A model generated the notes under the pieces. The model saw only the letters and a list, made by a program, of their open reading frames with translations, ran no database searches and was not told the origin of the DNA. The translations under genes were made by a program, and so were the position numbers. From an uncultured Pseudomonadota bacterium (lineage in GTDB: Bacteria; Pseudomonadota; Gammaproteobacteria; CAJXQU01): a stretch of DNA of 64,000 nucleotides. The stretch covers positions 110,418 to 174,417 of the forward strand of contig CAJXQU010000005.1 in the NCBI GenBank assembly GCA_913058255.1, read 5' to 3'. Numbering within the stretch: position 1 is the first letter of the stretch; each line of letters opens with the position of its first letter. Shown here in pieces: positions 16,774-25,253 of this stretch.

Positions 16774-17163
16774 CTAAGGTGAATCTAACTTATCTTGTAT
16801 TTTTATCAGCCTTTTTAAGGCCTCAGACCGATCAGAAAAAATATTCATTTTTTCACTAACGTCTGTACCCATATTTAAAGATAAGGCATTTTGTGCAAGC
16901 TCTGATAGATCATTATAAACAACAACAGAGATAGCATTAATCTCATTTAAAGCCCCCACTTTTTGTTGTGCTTCAAAATCATAAGCATATGAATTTTGTT
17001 TATTGACTAATAATGAAAATGGGCTTTTCAAATGGGAGAGTAAAAATTCATGGTATTCATTGACCATGGATAAATCCATCTCTACACCATCATTAATGAT
17101 CACTTCAGCTATATCTTCACGTAAAATATTGATTGTCGCAAAAGGCAATGTATAAGAATTCAT
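16774..17163 (-). CDS. small STAS/SpoIIAA-like protein (DUF7793-like)
   Basis: A 129-residue cytosolic protein. The pattern of an early ILREDIAEVIINDGVEMDLSMVNEYHEFL stretch, then SPFSLLVNKQNSYAYDFEAQ, then an alpha/beta end with IFSDRSEALKRL, resembles a small family common in Bacteroidetes and annotated as STAS/SEC14-like or DUF7793. Function is unknown. GGAGAAGAA precedes the ATG at 17163. It is a single gene with no clear operon partner; the SGNH gene upstream is in the same direction 136 bases away. Confidence 0.65.
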   Translation of the reverse strand: MNSYTLPFATINILREDIAEVIINDGVEMDLSMVNEYHEFLLSHLKSPFSLLVNKQNSYAYDFEAQQKVGALNEINAISVVVYNDLSELAQNALSLNMGTDVSEKMNIFSDRSEALKRLIKIQDKLDSP

Positions 17164-17299
17164 TTCTTCTCCATAAAGCTCAAACCTGAATAGAAGAGCA
17201 TATAGACAGACTATAGCACCTTCAGTATTAAATGGTCAGACTAGGCTTGTACAAAGTTATGGGCATTAGTCAAAACCTTAGGAAACTCTATTTTTTCTA

Positions 17300-18094
17300 T
17301 TACAGAGCGTTATTACACCATTCAGTAATAACCTTAGATAGCTCATAAGCAAGTTTTTTGTTGCCATCAGAATTCAAATACAAGAAACCTTCTTTGTATA
17401 GCTCTTTATTATCTCGATAGTCAGCTGAAACGGAGCTAAAAGGGAAGTAGATTACTTGATTTTTTTCTATGTAGGGGTTTAGTTTCTCTTTGGCTGCTTG
17501 GCGATATTTTGGTATGACATCGATTTGATTGTCATCATGCACCCAGCGCATTAAACGACGCCTTATTTTTCCTGTGATCGTACTGCTATCTGTTATTTCA
17601 ATTCCATACTCGGGTATTTCTACAACGATGGGTGTGATCCCTCGGGTCATTAATGCTTTGACGATCAAATCTATATGGTGTGAATAATAGTTTGAACCTA
17701 CATAGGTGGCAGTATCATTTATCCCCGTCAGGATAATGCAAAAATCTAATGGTGAACCTGTAATAATCTCGTTGCTAGAAAAATTTTCTTCTATAGGTTT
17801 GAAAAGATTTTGATAGACAAACTTTGATTTAGCGCCAGGGTGCCCTCGACTGATCACGGTACTTGAGATACCTTTTGTAGCTAGCGCCTCAATAAGGAAA
17901 CCATCAATTTTTTCACCCGCAGCCCAACTCTCACCAATAACGCCAATATTAATTTCACGAGGATCAAATTCAGGCGCTTGTCGTGTCGTGAGCTGAATTT
18001 CTTGTGCATGAGACACGTAGTTTTGCCATACAAAACCTACAGCCATAAAAAATACTACCAGTAAGATTGCAACTGGTTTGATTAGTCGTTTCAT
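17300..18094 (-). CDS. membrane-anchored SGNH-fold protein with altered catalytic block
   Basis: A 264-residue protein with an N-terminal membrane segment (about 8-24) and an exported SGNH/GDSL-type domain. Block I is GESWAAG with Ser56, block II is RGHPGAKS and block III is TGINDT. Block V normally reads DxxHLNxxGN; here the aligned stretch is GFLYLNSDGNKKLA, so the catalytic histidine position appears to be tyrosine and the aspartate is not conserved. It may be an inactive or repurposed esterase, for example a glycan-binding envelope protein. The next gene in the same direction, a retropepsin-like gene, starts upstream 120 bases away. Confidence 0.72.
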   Translation of the reverse strand: MKRLIKPVAILLVVFFMAVGFVWQNYVSHAQEIQLTTRQAPEFDPREINIGVIGESWAAGEKIDGFLIEALATKGISSTVISRGHPGAKSKFVYQNLFKPIEENFSSNEIITGSPLDFCIILTGINDTATYVGSNYYSHHIDLIVKALMTRGITPIVVEIPEYGIEITDSSTITGKIRRRLMRWVHDDNQIDVIPKYRQAAKEKLNPYIEKNQVIYFPFSSVSADYRDNKELYKEGFLYLNSDGNKKLAYELSKVITEWCNNAL

Positions 18095-18214
18095 AAGGGG
18101 CTCATTCCTTTGCGAGGTTGGTGGTGCTTATCCTTGTGTGTTTAGCTCATCAATATGGCTATTGGAGGCTATTCTAATCTAAGTTTTTGCCGCTTAAAAG
18201 TCCTAGGCTACCAC

Positions 18215-18859
18215 CTACCTCGTGCGTAACACCATAATTTTCCCATTACGAACCATTTGTACTCTATTCAAGAATGAGTTTCCAAGTAGTGGGGTGGTTG
18301 GGTGTGTTCCTTGGATAATAGCAGCATCAACGTCGCGTAGTAATAATGGCCCAACCTTGATCTTTTTGAGAACGACATACCATGCTTTTGCTGTACCTGA
18401 TGCCGTATTTGCTTTGCCGACATGTCCTGTCAGTTTGTATTCGATACCCAGTCTTTTCGCATGACTTTCACTCATGGCTATCAGCGTTGCACCGGTATCA
18501 ACAAGAAATTTAACAGTGAAGTCATTAATGCTACCGTTGACCATGTACATGCCATTTTTGGTTGGTGCGATGGATATAGATGCTTTGTTGGGGGCCGCTT
18601 TGAAGCTGGTGGAGATGTGTCTTCCGAGTCGATAGGTTTCTTTTGCTCCATCAATTTCGATAATGGCTTTTTCGCTATTCGCCATGATTAGTTTTGCACC
18701 CTCTGGGCTGGTTTTGCCGACCTTGAGAACGCGCCGTTTGCCATCGATGTTGACGATAGCGGTATTTTTAAACAGTCCTTTTACAAGGATATTCTCTATT
18801 GCATAAACGTTAGATGCAGGATAGATGAGGGCAAGAAAGCAGATTATGGAGAAGCGCAT
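18215..18859 (-). CDS. retropepsin-like aspartic protease, exported
   Basis: A clan AA aspartic protease of the TIGR02281 type. The catalytic motif is FLVDTGATLIAMS, with the conserved ends DVDAAII and LLGNSFLNRV. These proteins work as dimers with one catalytic Asp per chain. The N-terminal half (VKGLFKNTAIVNIDGKRR and following) is a beta-rich domain seen in such exported proteins. I prefer the ATG at 18859 (MRFSIICFLALIYPASNVYA), which begins a clean signal peptide; an upstream in-frame ATG at 18877 would add six residues. Location is probably periplasmic and the substrate unknown. Confidence 0.85.
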   Translation of the reverse strand: MRFSIICFLALIYPASNVYAIENILVKGLFKNTAIVNIDGKRRVLKVGKTSPEGAKLIMANSEKAIIEIDGAKETYRLGRHISTSFKAAPNKASISIAPTKNGMYMVNGSINDFTVKFLVDTGATLIAMSESHAKRLGIEYKLTGHVGKANTASGTAKAWYVVLKKIKVGPLLLRDVDAAIIQGTHPTTPLLGNSFLNRVQMVRNGKIMVLRTR

Positions 18860-19028
18860 AGTAATTAGACCTGACACAAATTAAACTGTAGACATAAAAT
18901 CTCTCAAGACAATATCGGCATAAAGCCGGAATGCTTAAGGAACTACTTTCTGAACGAAGTTATATTCTGTTATCAAAACAGAAGACCTTTTAACACTTTT
19001 CTATTAAATAATAAGCAGGATATATAAC

Positions 19029-19856
19029 ATGCTTAGTGAATTACTTAAGCAAGGAAAACCACTTATCATGGGGATCTTGAATGTTACTCCAGATAGCTTT
19101 TCTGATGGCGGCAGTCATACTGTGCGTGGTCGTGCGGTGACTCATGCCTTACAAATGGTTGAAGAAGGTGCAGATATCATTGATGTTGGTGGCGAATCAA
19201 CTCGACCGGATTCTGAACGCGTAAGTTCTGAAGAGCAGATCCGTCGTGTTGCCGGTACGATTGAAGCCTTGCGTCGAACCTTGCCGAAGGAAATCTTGAT
19301 TAGTATTGATACAACCTTGTCGTCAGTTGCGGAGGCTGCGATCGATGCTGGGGCGAATATTTTGAATGACGTACGTGCCGGGCGTGATGATGAGAATATG
19401 TTCAAATTGGCAGCTGAACGTGGCTTGCCTCTCATTCTTATGCATATGCAGGGCACGCCGCAAACCATGCAAAAGAATCCAAACTATGATGATGTTGTCG
19501 CTGATATTGAGTCCTTTTTAGAGGAGCGATGTGAGACGGCGATGAAGTTTGGGGTTAAGAAAGAAAATCTGATAATCGATCCGGGTATTGGTTTCGGTAA
19601 AACGCAAGAACACAATATGATGTTGATGGCGAACCTTGATCGGTTTGTTAAGTCAGGATATCCGGTTTTATTGGGCACTAGTCGTAAGCGTTTTATGGGT
19701 GCAGTTTGTAAAGGGGCTGAACCAAAAGAACTGATCGGGGCAAGCTGTGCGACGACGACTATTGGCGTCAATGTTGGCGTACAGATGTTTCGTGTGCATG
19801 ATGTTAAGCCAAATCGACAAGCGGCAGATGTGACGTTTGCGATCAATAATGTGTAA
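19029..19856 (+). CDS. folP: dihydropteroate synthase (FolP family)
   Basis: Condenses 6-hydroxymethyl-dihydropterin diphosphate with p-aminobenzoate to give dihydropteroate. Its 275 residues fit the family. Signatures are GILNVTPDSFSDGG, DIIDVGGESTRP, ISIDTT, ILNDVRAG, LILMHMQGTP, IIDPGIGFGKT and LLGTSRKRF, with C-terminal RVHDV. AGGA lies nine bases before the ATG. It is the first of five same-direction genes otherwise devoted to tetrahydromethanopterin/methylofuran synthesis. It may therefore be the general folate enzyme or a paralogue serving the methanopterin branch; the usual neighbours ftsH and glmM of gammaproteobacterial folP are absent. Confidence 0.93.
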   Translation: MLSELLKQGKPLIMGILNVTPDSFSDGGSHTVRGRAVTHALQMVEEGADIIDVGGESTRPDSERVSSEEQIRRVAGTIEALRRTLPKEILISIDTTLSSVAEAAIDAGANILNDVRAGRDDENMFKLAAERGLPLILMHMQGTPQTMQKNPNYDDVVADIESFLEERCETAMKFGVKKENLIIDPGIGFGKTQEHNMMLMANLDRFVKSGYPVLLGTSRKRFMGAVCKGAEPKELIGASCATTTIGVNVGVQMFRVHDVKPNRQAADVTFAINNV

Positions 19857-19866
19857 TGAATAATGA

Positions 19867-21369
19867 ATGACTAAAGAAAGCGATCAAGAACATTTGCTGC
19901 TGCTAACGGGTAAGCTGGCAGAGAAGAGTCTCGAAAAAACGATGAAATCGATTGGTGAAGAAGATTTCACCTACGAGGTGCATAACCTTGGAATTAGCGT
20001 CGCGGCTTTGATGACGACGGATATGATCAAACGTCGTTTGAAAGATACACGGAATGCTGATCGGATTATTGTTCCAGGTTTATGCGCAGGTGACATTGAT
20101 GAAGTTAGTGCAGAGCTTGGAGTTCCTATTTTTCGTGGGCCGAAAGATCTGAAAGATTTACCGGTGTATTTTGGGAAGGGTGCTGAACCGCCTGATCTGA
20201 GTCAATACGATGCGCGGATTTTTGCTGAGATAGTCGATGCGCCGGATGTTAGTATTGAGAGTGTTGTGGCGCAAGCAGCTGCTTATAAGGCTGATGGTGC
20301 GGATGTTATCGATATTGGTTGCTTGCCCGGACGCGATTTTCCTCAGCTTGAAGAAATCATCACAACCTTAGTGGCTGAAGGCTATACGGTGAGTTTGGAC
20401 TCGGTTGATCCTGAACAACTTGTTCGTGGTGGCAAAGCAGGTGCGCATTATTTATTGAGCCTAAAAGAGAGCACTTTATGGGTCGCAGATGAAGTCGATT
20501 CTATTCCTGTTCTTATCCCAGAGTCACCAGAGGATCAGGATTCTCTTTATCGATCCATTGATGCGATGCAAGAAAAGGGTAAGCCTTTTATTGCCGATTG
20601 TATTCTTGATCCGATTCATTTTGGATTTACGCGTTCGATCGTACGTTATCAAGCCTTGCGGGATAAATACCCAGATATTGAGATAATGATGGGTACGGGA
20701 AATTTGTCGGAGCTGACAGAAGCGGATACTGGCGGTATGAATACGATGATGCTCGGCATGATGTCTGAAATGCACATTACGAATTTGCTGACGACGGCAG
20801 TTAGTGATCATGCGAAAAAGAGTGTTGCTGAGCTAGATTTAGGCCGCCGGATTATGTTTCGTGCTAGAGACGATAATAGCTTGCCTAAGGGCTACCACGG
20901 TGGCCTGACAAGTTTGCATGAGCGTAAACCATTTAATTATGAGTTTGAAGAAATTCAGGAAACTGCGTCACAGATCAAAGATGCCAACTACCGTATTCAA
21001 GTGACAGAAGAGGGCGTGCACATCTACAATCGTGATGGCTTGCAAACGAATACGGATCCGTTTGCGTTGTTTGAACATTTGGATACGCTGCAAGAAGATG
21101 CACCGCATGCTTACTATATTGGTGTTGAGTTGGCGCGTGCACAAATTGCTTGGCAGTTGGGAAAACGATATGTGCAGGATGAAGAGCTGGATTGGGGCGT
21201 AGCTTATCGATCAACGCAGGATGATAAGGCTGATCCGCATAAGTTGCATAAAGCCGAAGGCGCGACGATGAAGGCACGTAAACAACGGCGTAAGAAGGCG
21301 CAGGAAGAGAAAAAAACTCAGCGCCTCAACGATGAAAACAATCAGCAACAAGATGAAAAAAAGCCATGA
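19867..21369 (+). CDS. dihydropteroate synthase-related protein (methanopterin pathway)
   Basis: A 500-residue member of the archaeal-type DHPS-related family (DUF6513 plus a DHPS-like barrel), found in methanogens and in bacteria with tetrahydromethanopterin-linked formaldehyde oxidation. The N-terminal part (about 1-120) is alpha/beta (LLLTGKLAEKSLEKTM, IIVPGLCAGDID). The barrel follows, with DGADVIDIGCLPG, VSLDSVDP, IADCILDPIHFGF and MMGTGNLSELTEADTGGMN. The C-terminus is a charged, Lys/Gln-rich tail. The likely role is joining the pterin to the ribofuranosyl-aniline moiety, but this is not proven for bacteria. It lies ten bases after folP and overlaps the next gene by four bases. Confidence 0.88.
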   Translation: MTKESDQEHLLLLTGKLAEKSLEKTMKSIGEEDFTYEVHNLGISVAALMTTDMIKRRLKDTRNADRIIVPGLCAGDIDEVSAELGVPIFRGPKDLKDLPVYFGKGAEPPDLSQYDARIFAEIVDAPDVSIESVVAQAAAYKADGADVIDIGCLPGRDFPQLEEIITTLVAEGYTVSLDSVDPEQLVRGGKAGAHYLLSLKESTLWVADEVDSIPVLIPESPEDQDSLYRSIDAMQEKGKPFIADCILDPIHFGFTRSIVRYQALRDKYPDIEIMMGTGNLSELTEADTGGMNTMMLGMMSEMHITNLLTTAVSDHAKKSVAELDLGRRIMFRARDDNSLPKGYHGGLTSLHERKPFNYEFEEIQETASQIKDANYRIQVTEEGVHIYNRDGLQTNTDPFALFEHLDTLQEDAPHAYYIGVELARAQIAWQLGKRYVQDEELDWGVAYRSTQDDKADPHKLHKAEGATMKARKQRRKKAQEEKKTQRLNDENNQQQDEKKP

Positions 21370-21923
21370 TCTATGAAGCCGTAATAATTACCCGTAATGA
21401 AGATGGAACGAACCGAATTGCTCCGCTGGGTTATCAAGAAATTGATGGTTTTATTGTGCTGTCGCCATTCAGACCTTCGGCTACCTTGGCAAATTTAGAG
21501 CGAACTAATCAGGCTGTGATTAATCTAACGGATAATGTTGGAGTTATCGCGGGTTGTCTAACCGGACATTATGATTGGCCAACAGTTGAAACGAAGGGAG
21601 TTGATGGAGCGAGGTTGGAAGATACCTTAGCGCATTTGGAAATCGAAATAGATCATATTGAGAAAGATGATATAAGACCGCGTTTTTTCTGCACGATTAA
21701 AAACCATGAAAATCATCAACCTTTTAAAGGGTTTAACCGAGCGAAATCGGCGGTATTAGAAACGGCAATTTTAACCAGCCGTTTACATATGTTATCGAAA
21801 GAGAAGATTGACGCCGAGCTTGAATACCTTACAATCGCCATCGACAAAACGGCTGGACCTCAGGAACTAGAGGCTTGGGGATGGCTAAAGGATAAAATTA
21901 ATGCTTTTAGAACTACACATTAA
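21366..21923 (+). CDS. DUF447 family protein (methanopterin gene set)
   Basis: A 185-residue protein of DUF447, an archaeal family also found in tetrahydromethanopterin-using bacteria, with a flavin-reductase-like split-barrel fold. Visible features are an N-terminal YEAVIITRNEDGTNRIAPLGY, then the stretch from FRPSATLANL through AVINLTDN, and GFNRAKSAVLETAIL. In methylotrophs the family is part of the conserved set of archaeal-like genes needed for, or linked to, methanopterin synthesis; its reaction is unassigned. It overlaps the DHPS-related stop by four bases (ATGA), indicating coupling. Confidence 0.86.
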   Translation: MIYEAVIITRNEDGTNRIAPLGYQEIDGFIVLSPFRPSATLANLERTNQAVINLTDNVGVIAGCLTGHYDWPTVETKGVDGARLEDTLAHLEIEIDHIEKDDIRPRFFCTIKNHENHQPFKGFNRAKSAVLETAILTSRLHMLSKEKIDAELEYLTIAIDKTAGPQELEAWGWLKDKINAFRTTH

Positions 21924-21987
21924 CGTCGGATTATAAATTTACTTAGACGATGAATTAAGTAGTTCCTTTAAAGTTGGGAGCAATAGA

Positions 21988-22692
21988 ATGACAGGATTTC
22001 TTGCCAGTGTACGATCGGCAGATGAGGCGATGATAGCTATACAGGGTGGTGTAGATATTATCGATTTGAAAGAACCAGAGCACGGTGCGCTGGGCGCTGT
22101 TCCTTTTAAGGTTATGCGTGAAGTGGTTGGTAAGGTTAATGGCGAACGTCTGATCAGCGCGACGGTAGGTGACTTACCTAGCGAACCTTTACGAGTAGCC
22201 GATATGGTCAGGCGAGTGGCAGAGACCGGAGTGGACTTTGTTAAGGTCGGTCTGTTTGAGCCTGAAAGTGAGGATATTGAGGATCTGCTTTGGTCGATTA
22301 GTCGTCAGGCATCAAAAGGGATCATTATTGTTGTCTTCGCTGATAAGTACCCTGGCGATCAGATCATTGAGCAGGTCGCAGATGCGGGTTTAACCGGCAT
22401 TATGTTGGATACAGCAGATAAGTCGCTTGGTTCTTTGCGTGATGTTATGAGCGATAAACAGATTGCACATTTTATTGCGCGGGCAAAAGAGTATAACCTG
22501 ATCACAGGTTTAGCGGGATCGTTACGAAAAAATGATATCGCCCCATTGATGGAGTTCCAGCCGGACTATTTGGGCTTTAGAGGTGCACTTTGTGGCGGAA
22601 ATGATCGTAAAACTAATTTGGATGAAAACCTCTTAAGGGAAATAGAAGTGGCGATCCAAACGTGGGAGAAGCAATATGGCGCAGTGGCGTAA
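21988..22692 (+). CDS. mfnB: (5-formylfuran-3-yl)methyl phosphate synthase
   Basis: MfnB makes 4-(hydroxymethyl)-2-furancarboxaldehyde phosphate from two glyceraldehyde-3-phosphate molecules, the first step to the furan ring of methanofuran (methylofuran in methylotrophs). The 234-residue TIM barrel shows FLASVRSADEA, GVDIIDLKEPEHGALGA (Schiff-base lysine region), VDFVKVGLFEPE, IIVVFADKYP, MLDTADKSLG and TGLAGSLRKNDI. Methylofuran carries the formyl group in the Ftr/hydrolase complex that releases formate, the substrate of the formate dehydrogenase at 5-9 kb. Its end overlaps the next gene by 17 bases. Confidence 0.92.
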   Translation: MTGFLASVRSADEAMIAIQGGVDIIDLKEPEHGALGAVPFKVMREVVGKVNGERLISATVGDLPSEPLRVADMVRRVAETGVDFVKVGLFEPESEDIEDLLWSISRQASKGIIIVVFADKYPGDQIIEQVADAGLTGIMLDTADKSLGSLRDVMSDKQIAHFIARAKEYNLITGLAGSLRKNDIAPLMEFQPDYLGFRGALCGGNDRKTNLDENLLREIEVAIQTWEKQYGAVA

Positions 22693-23065
22693 TAAAGAAA
22701 AAGATGGTGCATATTCAGAAGAAGAAGTACTGACGAGGCTTGAAGCAGAGTTACCTAAGTGGACGTTTGAAAACGGTTGGATCAGACGTAAATACAAAAC
22801 GTCTGGTTGGAAAGGAACGTTGATGGTGGTGAACACGGTTGGGCATTTGGCTGAAGCTGGCTTTCATCATCCTGATCTCGCCGTATCTTATGCTTTTGTC
22901 ACGGTTAAGCTGATGAATCATGCTGCTAAAGGCATTACGGATAAAGATTTTAGCCTTGCCAAGAAAATCGAAGAAGTGATTATGTGGCAGCCAGGTCTTG
23001 AAGATAATAATGATTTGGACGGCACACCGGAAGATCCTCGTTTTAAGTATATCAAGTACGATTAA
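22676..23065 (+). CDS. pterin-4a-carbinolamine dehydratase-like protein
   Basis: A 129-residue PCD/PhhB-fold protein; the catalytic stretch is AGFHHPDLAVSYAFVTVKLMNHAAKGITDKDF, with the HHP and later NHAAKG motif. Ordinary members dehydrate pterin carbinolamine; in bacteria with tetrahydromethanopterin a PCD gene recurs in the archaeal-type gene cluster, suggesting a pterin role in that pathway. The C-terminal extension (WQPGLEDNNDLDGTPEDPRF) is longer than in phenylalanine-hydroxylase partners. It starts inside mfnB, so it is probably co-translated. It is the last gene of the five-gene block. Confidence 0.88.
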   Translation: MAQWRNKEKDGAYSEEEVLTRLEAELPKWTFENGWIRRKYKTSGWKGTLMVVNTVGHLAEAGFHHPDLAVSYAFVTVKLMNHAAKGITDKDFSLAKKIEEVIMWQPGLEDNNDLDGTPEDPRFKYIKYD

Positions 23066-23076
23066 ATAGTTTTCAA

Positions 23077-23109
23077 TAATGGGGTTAGCTAATATTGCTA
23101 ACTCCGTTA
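23077..23109. terminator. terminator hairpin between PCD and diguanylate cyclase genes
   Basis: TAATGGGGTTAGC (23077-23089) pairs with GCTAACTCCGTTA (23097-23109) around TAATATT, with two G-U wobble pairs. It lies between convergent genes. The T tract is weak. Confidence 0.6.
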
Positions 23110-23129
23110 TGAACTTTAATCTTTACTCA

Positions 23130-24131
23130 TCAGAATAATTCTACAAGCCCTTCTTCCATCTCAGGTTGGGTACTGTGTTCGCTGCTGGCGACACAAACTT
23201 GGTTTCGACCAGAGTCTTTTGCTTTATAAAGTGCTGAGTCTGCGCGATCGAGTAATGAGGTTGGTAATTCATTATCGAGAATTTTAGCGAGGCCAATACT
23301 GACGGTTACATGTCTATTTTGAGGAAAAGAATAGTTCTCTACAGCTTTTCGATATCTTTCCATCGCGCTTATGGCTCCCTTTTCATCAACATTAAGTAGA
23401 CCAACGATGAATTCTTCACCGCCATATCGAAAGAGTAGATCGTTATAACGAAAGCAATCTCGCATAATATTGCAGAATAAAATTAAAACTTCATCACCAT
23501 ACATGTGGCCATAGTTATCATTGATTTTTTTAAAGTGATCGATATCTAATACTGCTAACCAGTTATTAATGGGTTGTTTAGTCTTCCGTGTCTCATCTAC
23601 CTTACTCGTATGGATCAATTGCATTAATTTTTGATCAAAGGTTTGTCGATTATAAATACCGGTTAGAAAATCTTTTTCAAACCGATCAAATAGCTGTAAT
23701 AGGTTTCTATAAACATCTAAAATCTCAAGAATAGCCTTATTTTCTACTTCTGAAACTTGAAGTGTATTCAATGCTATTAATTTTGCCTTTTGCTCGGTTT
23801 CATTAATTAGGTACAGGTGGGTATTCAAGTCCATTTGTACCGAATCTTGCGATAGGATATTGATGACCTTAGGAAATTCATGTATATATTTTGGACAGTG
23901 CTCTAACCAATACGGATTTTTATCTTCACTCATTTCATGAAAGATTTTGAAAGCATGTACGTCATGATCATGAGGCACATTCTCTGAACGTTGGTTAACA
24001 GCGAAGATATCGTAAGCCTTCAGGGCAATGATATAGGGCATATCAGTAAACTCTGCGATGAGACTATGCGTTAAATTTTCATTAGAAATTTGTTTTGTGA
24101 TTTCTAATATAACTTTCTGAGAGCTTATCAT
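23130..24131 (-). CDS. diguanylate cyclase (GGEEF)
   Basis: Makes cyclic di-GMP from two GTP. The C-terminal domain (about 165-325) has DFLTGIYNRQTFDQ, LDIDHFKKINDNYGHMYGDEVL, the active-site loop YGGEEF and SIGLAKI. The N-terminal 160 residues are cytosolic, helical and not assigned to a sensor family by eye. There is no transmembrane segment. It stands divergent from flgB, and cyclic di-GMP commonly governs the switch between swimming and attachment, so proximity may be meaningful. No RxxD inhibitory site was evident just before GGEEF. Confidence 0.92.
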   Translation of the reverse strand: MISSQKVILEITKQISNENLTHSLIAEFTDMPYIIALKAYDIFAVNQRSENVPHDHDVHAFKIFHEMSEDKNPYWLEHCPKYIHEFPKVINILSQDSVQMDLNTHLYLINETEQKAKLIALNTLQVSEVENKAILEILDVYRNLLQLFDRFEKDFLTGIYNRQTFDQKLMQLIHTSKVDETRKTKQPINNWLAVLDIDHFKKINDNYGHMYGDEVLILFCNIMRDCFRYNDLLFRYGGEEFIVGLLNVDEKGAISAMERYRKAVENYSFPQNRHVTVSIGLAKILDNELPTSLLDRADSALYKAKDSGRNQVCVASSEHSTQPEMEEGLVELF

Positions 24132-24353
24132 TTTTTATTTCCAGTGGGGTTTTATTCAAACTGAACCTTTAATATATCGGACATAAAACTTCATCCTTTA
24201 AAATACTTTTTACTTATTAACGGGTGTTATGCCTTTGCTCATACCAGCTTAATTACTAACGTTTGCCGCTTCATAGGCAATGTCTTGCCGTTTGGCTTAT
24301 GTTTAAGCTGAAACAATATTGTAAATCATTGATTCTAGAAAACTATTCTGTTA

Positions 24354-24369
24354 TGGCACGACCTGTGCT
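24354..24369 (+). promoter_or_regulatory. sigma-54 promoter of flgB
   Basis: TGGCACGACCTGTGCT matches the -24/-12 form TGGCACG-N4-TTGCW. GG (24355-24356) and GC (24367-24368) are exactly ten bases apart. The ATG of flgB follows 49 bases later. Confidence 0.82.
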
Positions 24370-24417
24370 ATTAATCCGACATAGAACCAAAACAGCCACG
24401 CAACTTTGGAGTTGGAT

Positions 24418-24807
24418 ATGAATTTAGATAACGCATTTGGAATACACGCTAAGGCCATGAGCTTAAGAACTCATCGTGCTGAAGTATTAGCAACGAACAT
24501 TGCTAATGCAGAGACGCCTAACTATCTCGCTAAGGATTTTGATTTCAATGCTGTCTTGCAAAGCGCTGCTGAAGGACGATCGGCAATGCAATCTACCAAC
24601 TCTAACCATATTCAAACAGGCGATTCAGAGCTGATGGGACAAGACTTGATGTATCGTCTACCGGAGCAGCCTTCAATTGATGGCAACACGGTTGAGTTAC
24701 AAACAGAACGTGCTGAATTTACTAAGAATGCAATGCAGTACCAAGCCAGTGTCCGGTTTCTTAACGGCAAAGTATCTGGATTGATAACGGCAATTAGAGG
24801 AGAATAA
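24418..24807 (+). CDS. flgB: flagellar basal-body rod protein FlgB
   Basis: Proximal rod subunit in the periplasm. The 129 residues include the N-terminal SLRTHRAEVLATNIANAETPNYLAKDFDF and a C-terminal helix (ERAEFTKNAMQYQASVRFL) that pack together. The ATG at 24418 follows TTTGGAG at a proper distance; a TTG at 24406 overlaps this ribosome site and is rejected. It is the first gene of flgBCD, driven by the sigma-54 promoter just upstream. Confidence 0.96.
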   Translation: MNLDNAFGIHAKAMSLRTHRAEVLATNIANAETPNYLAKDFDFNAVLQSAAEGRSAMQSTNSNHIQTGDSELMGQDLMYRLPEQPSIDGNTVELQTERAEFTKNAMQYQASVRFLNGKVSGLITAIRGE

Positions 24808-24809
24808 TC

Positions 24810-25229
24810 ATGTCTTTATTAAATGTTTTTAATATTTCAGGTTCAGCAATGAACGCGCAATCAGTTCGATTGAATGTGACGGCGAGTAACATGGCGAACG
24901 CCGATGCGATTAGCAGTAGTATTGATCAGACTTATAAGGCGCGGCATCCTGTTTTTGAAACAGTTTTAGAAGATTTAAGCTTTGACAACACAGGCCCCGC
25001 AGGTGGTGTACGTGTTGCAGGTATTGTTGAAAGTCAGGTTCCAGCAAGTCAAGAATATCAACCTGGAAATCCACTGGCGGATGAAGAAGGCTATATTTAT
25101 CGTCCGAATGTGAACATTATTGAAGAAATGGCGAATATGATTGCGGCATCAAGAAATTATCAAACAAATGTCGAGATGGTGAATACATCGAAACAGATGC
25201 TGACCGAAACACTCGGCATTGGCCGTTAA
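24810..25229 (+). CDS. flgC: flagellar basal-body rod protein FlgC
   Basis: Proximal rod subunit of 139 residues. The N-terminal rod motif is SAMNAQSVRLNVTASNMANADA, and the C-terminal end is RPNVNIIEEMANMIAASRNYQTNVEMVNTSKQML, both classic for FlgC. It lies two bases after flgB with AGAGGAG before the ATG, so it is certainly in the same transcript. Confidence 0.97.
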   Translation: MSLLNVFNISGSAMNAQSVRLNVTASNMANADAISSSIDQTYKARHPVFETVLEDLSFDNTGPAGGVRVAGIVESQVPASQEYQPGNPLADEEGYIYRPNVNIIEEMANMIAASRNYQTNVEMVNTSKQMLTETLGIGR

Positions 25230-25253
25230 TAGACATAAATAGAGGAAATAGCT

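Noticed and set aside
16542..16859. Plus-strand frame of 105 codons with GTG start
   Set aside because: Overlaps the end of a better-supported minus-strand gene and has hydrophobic, low-information sequence.
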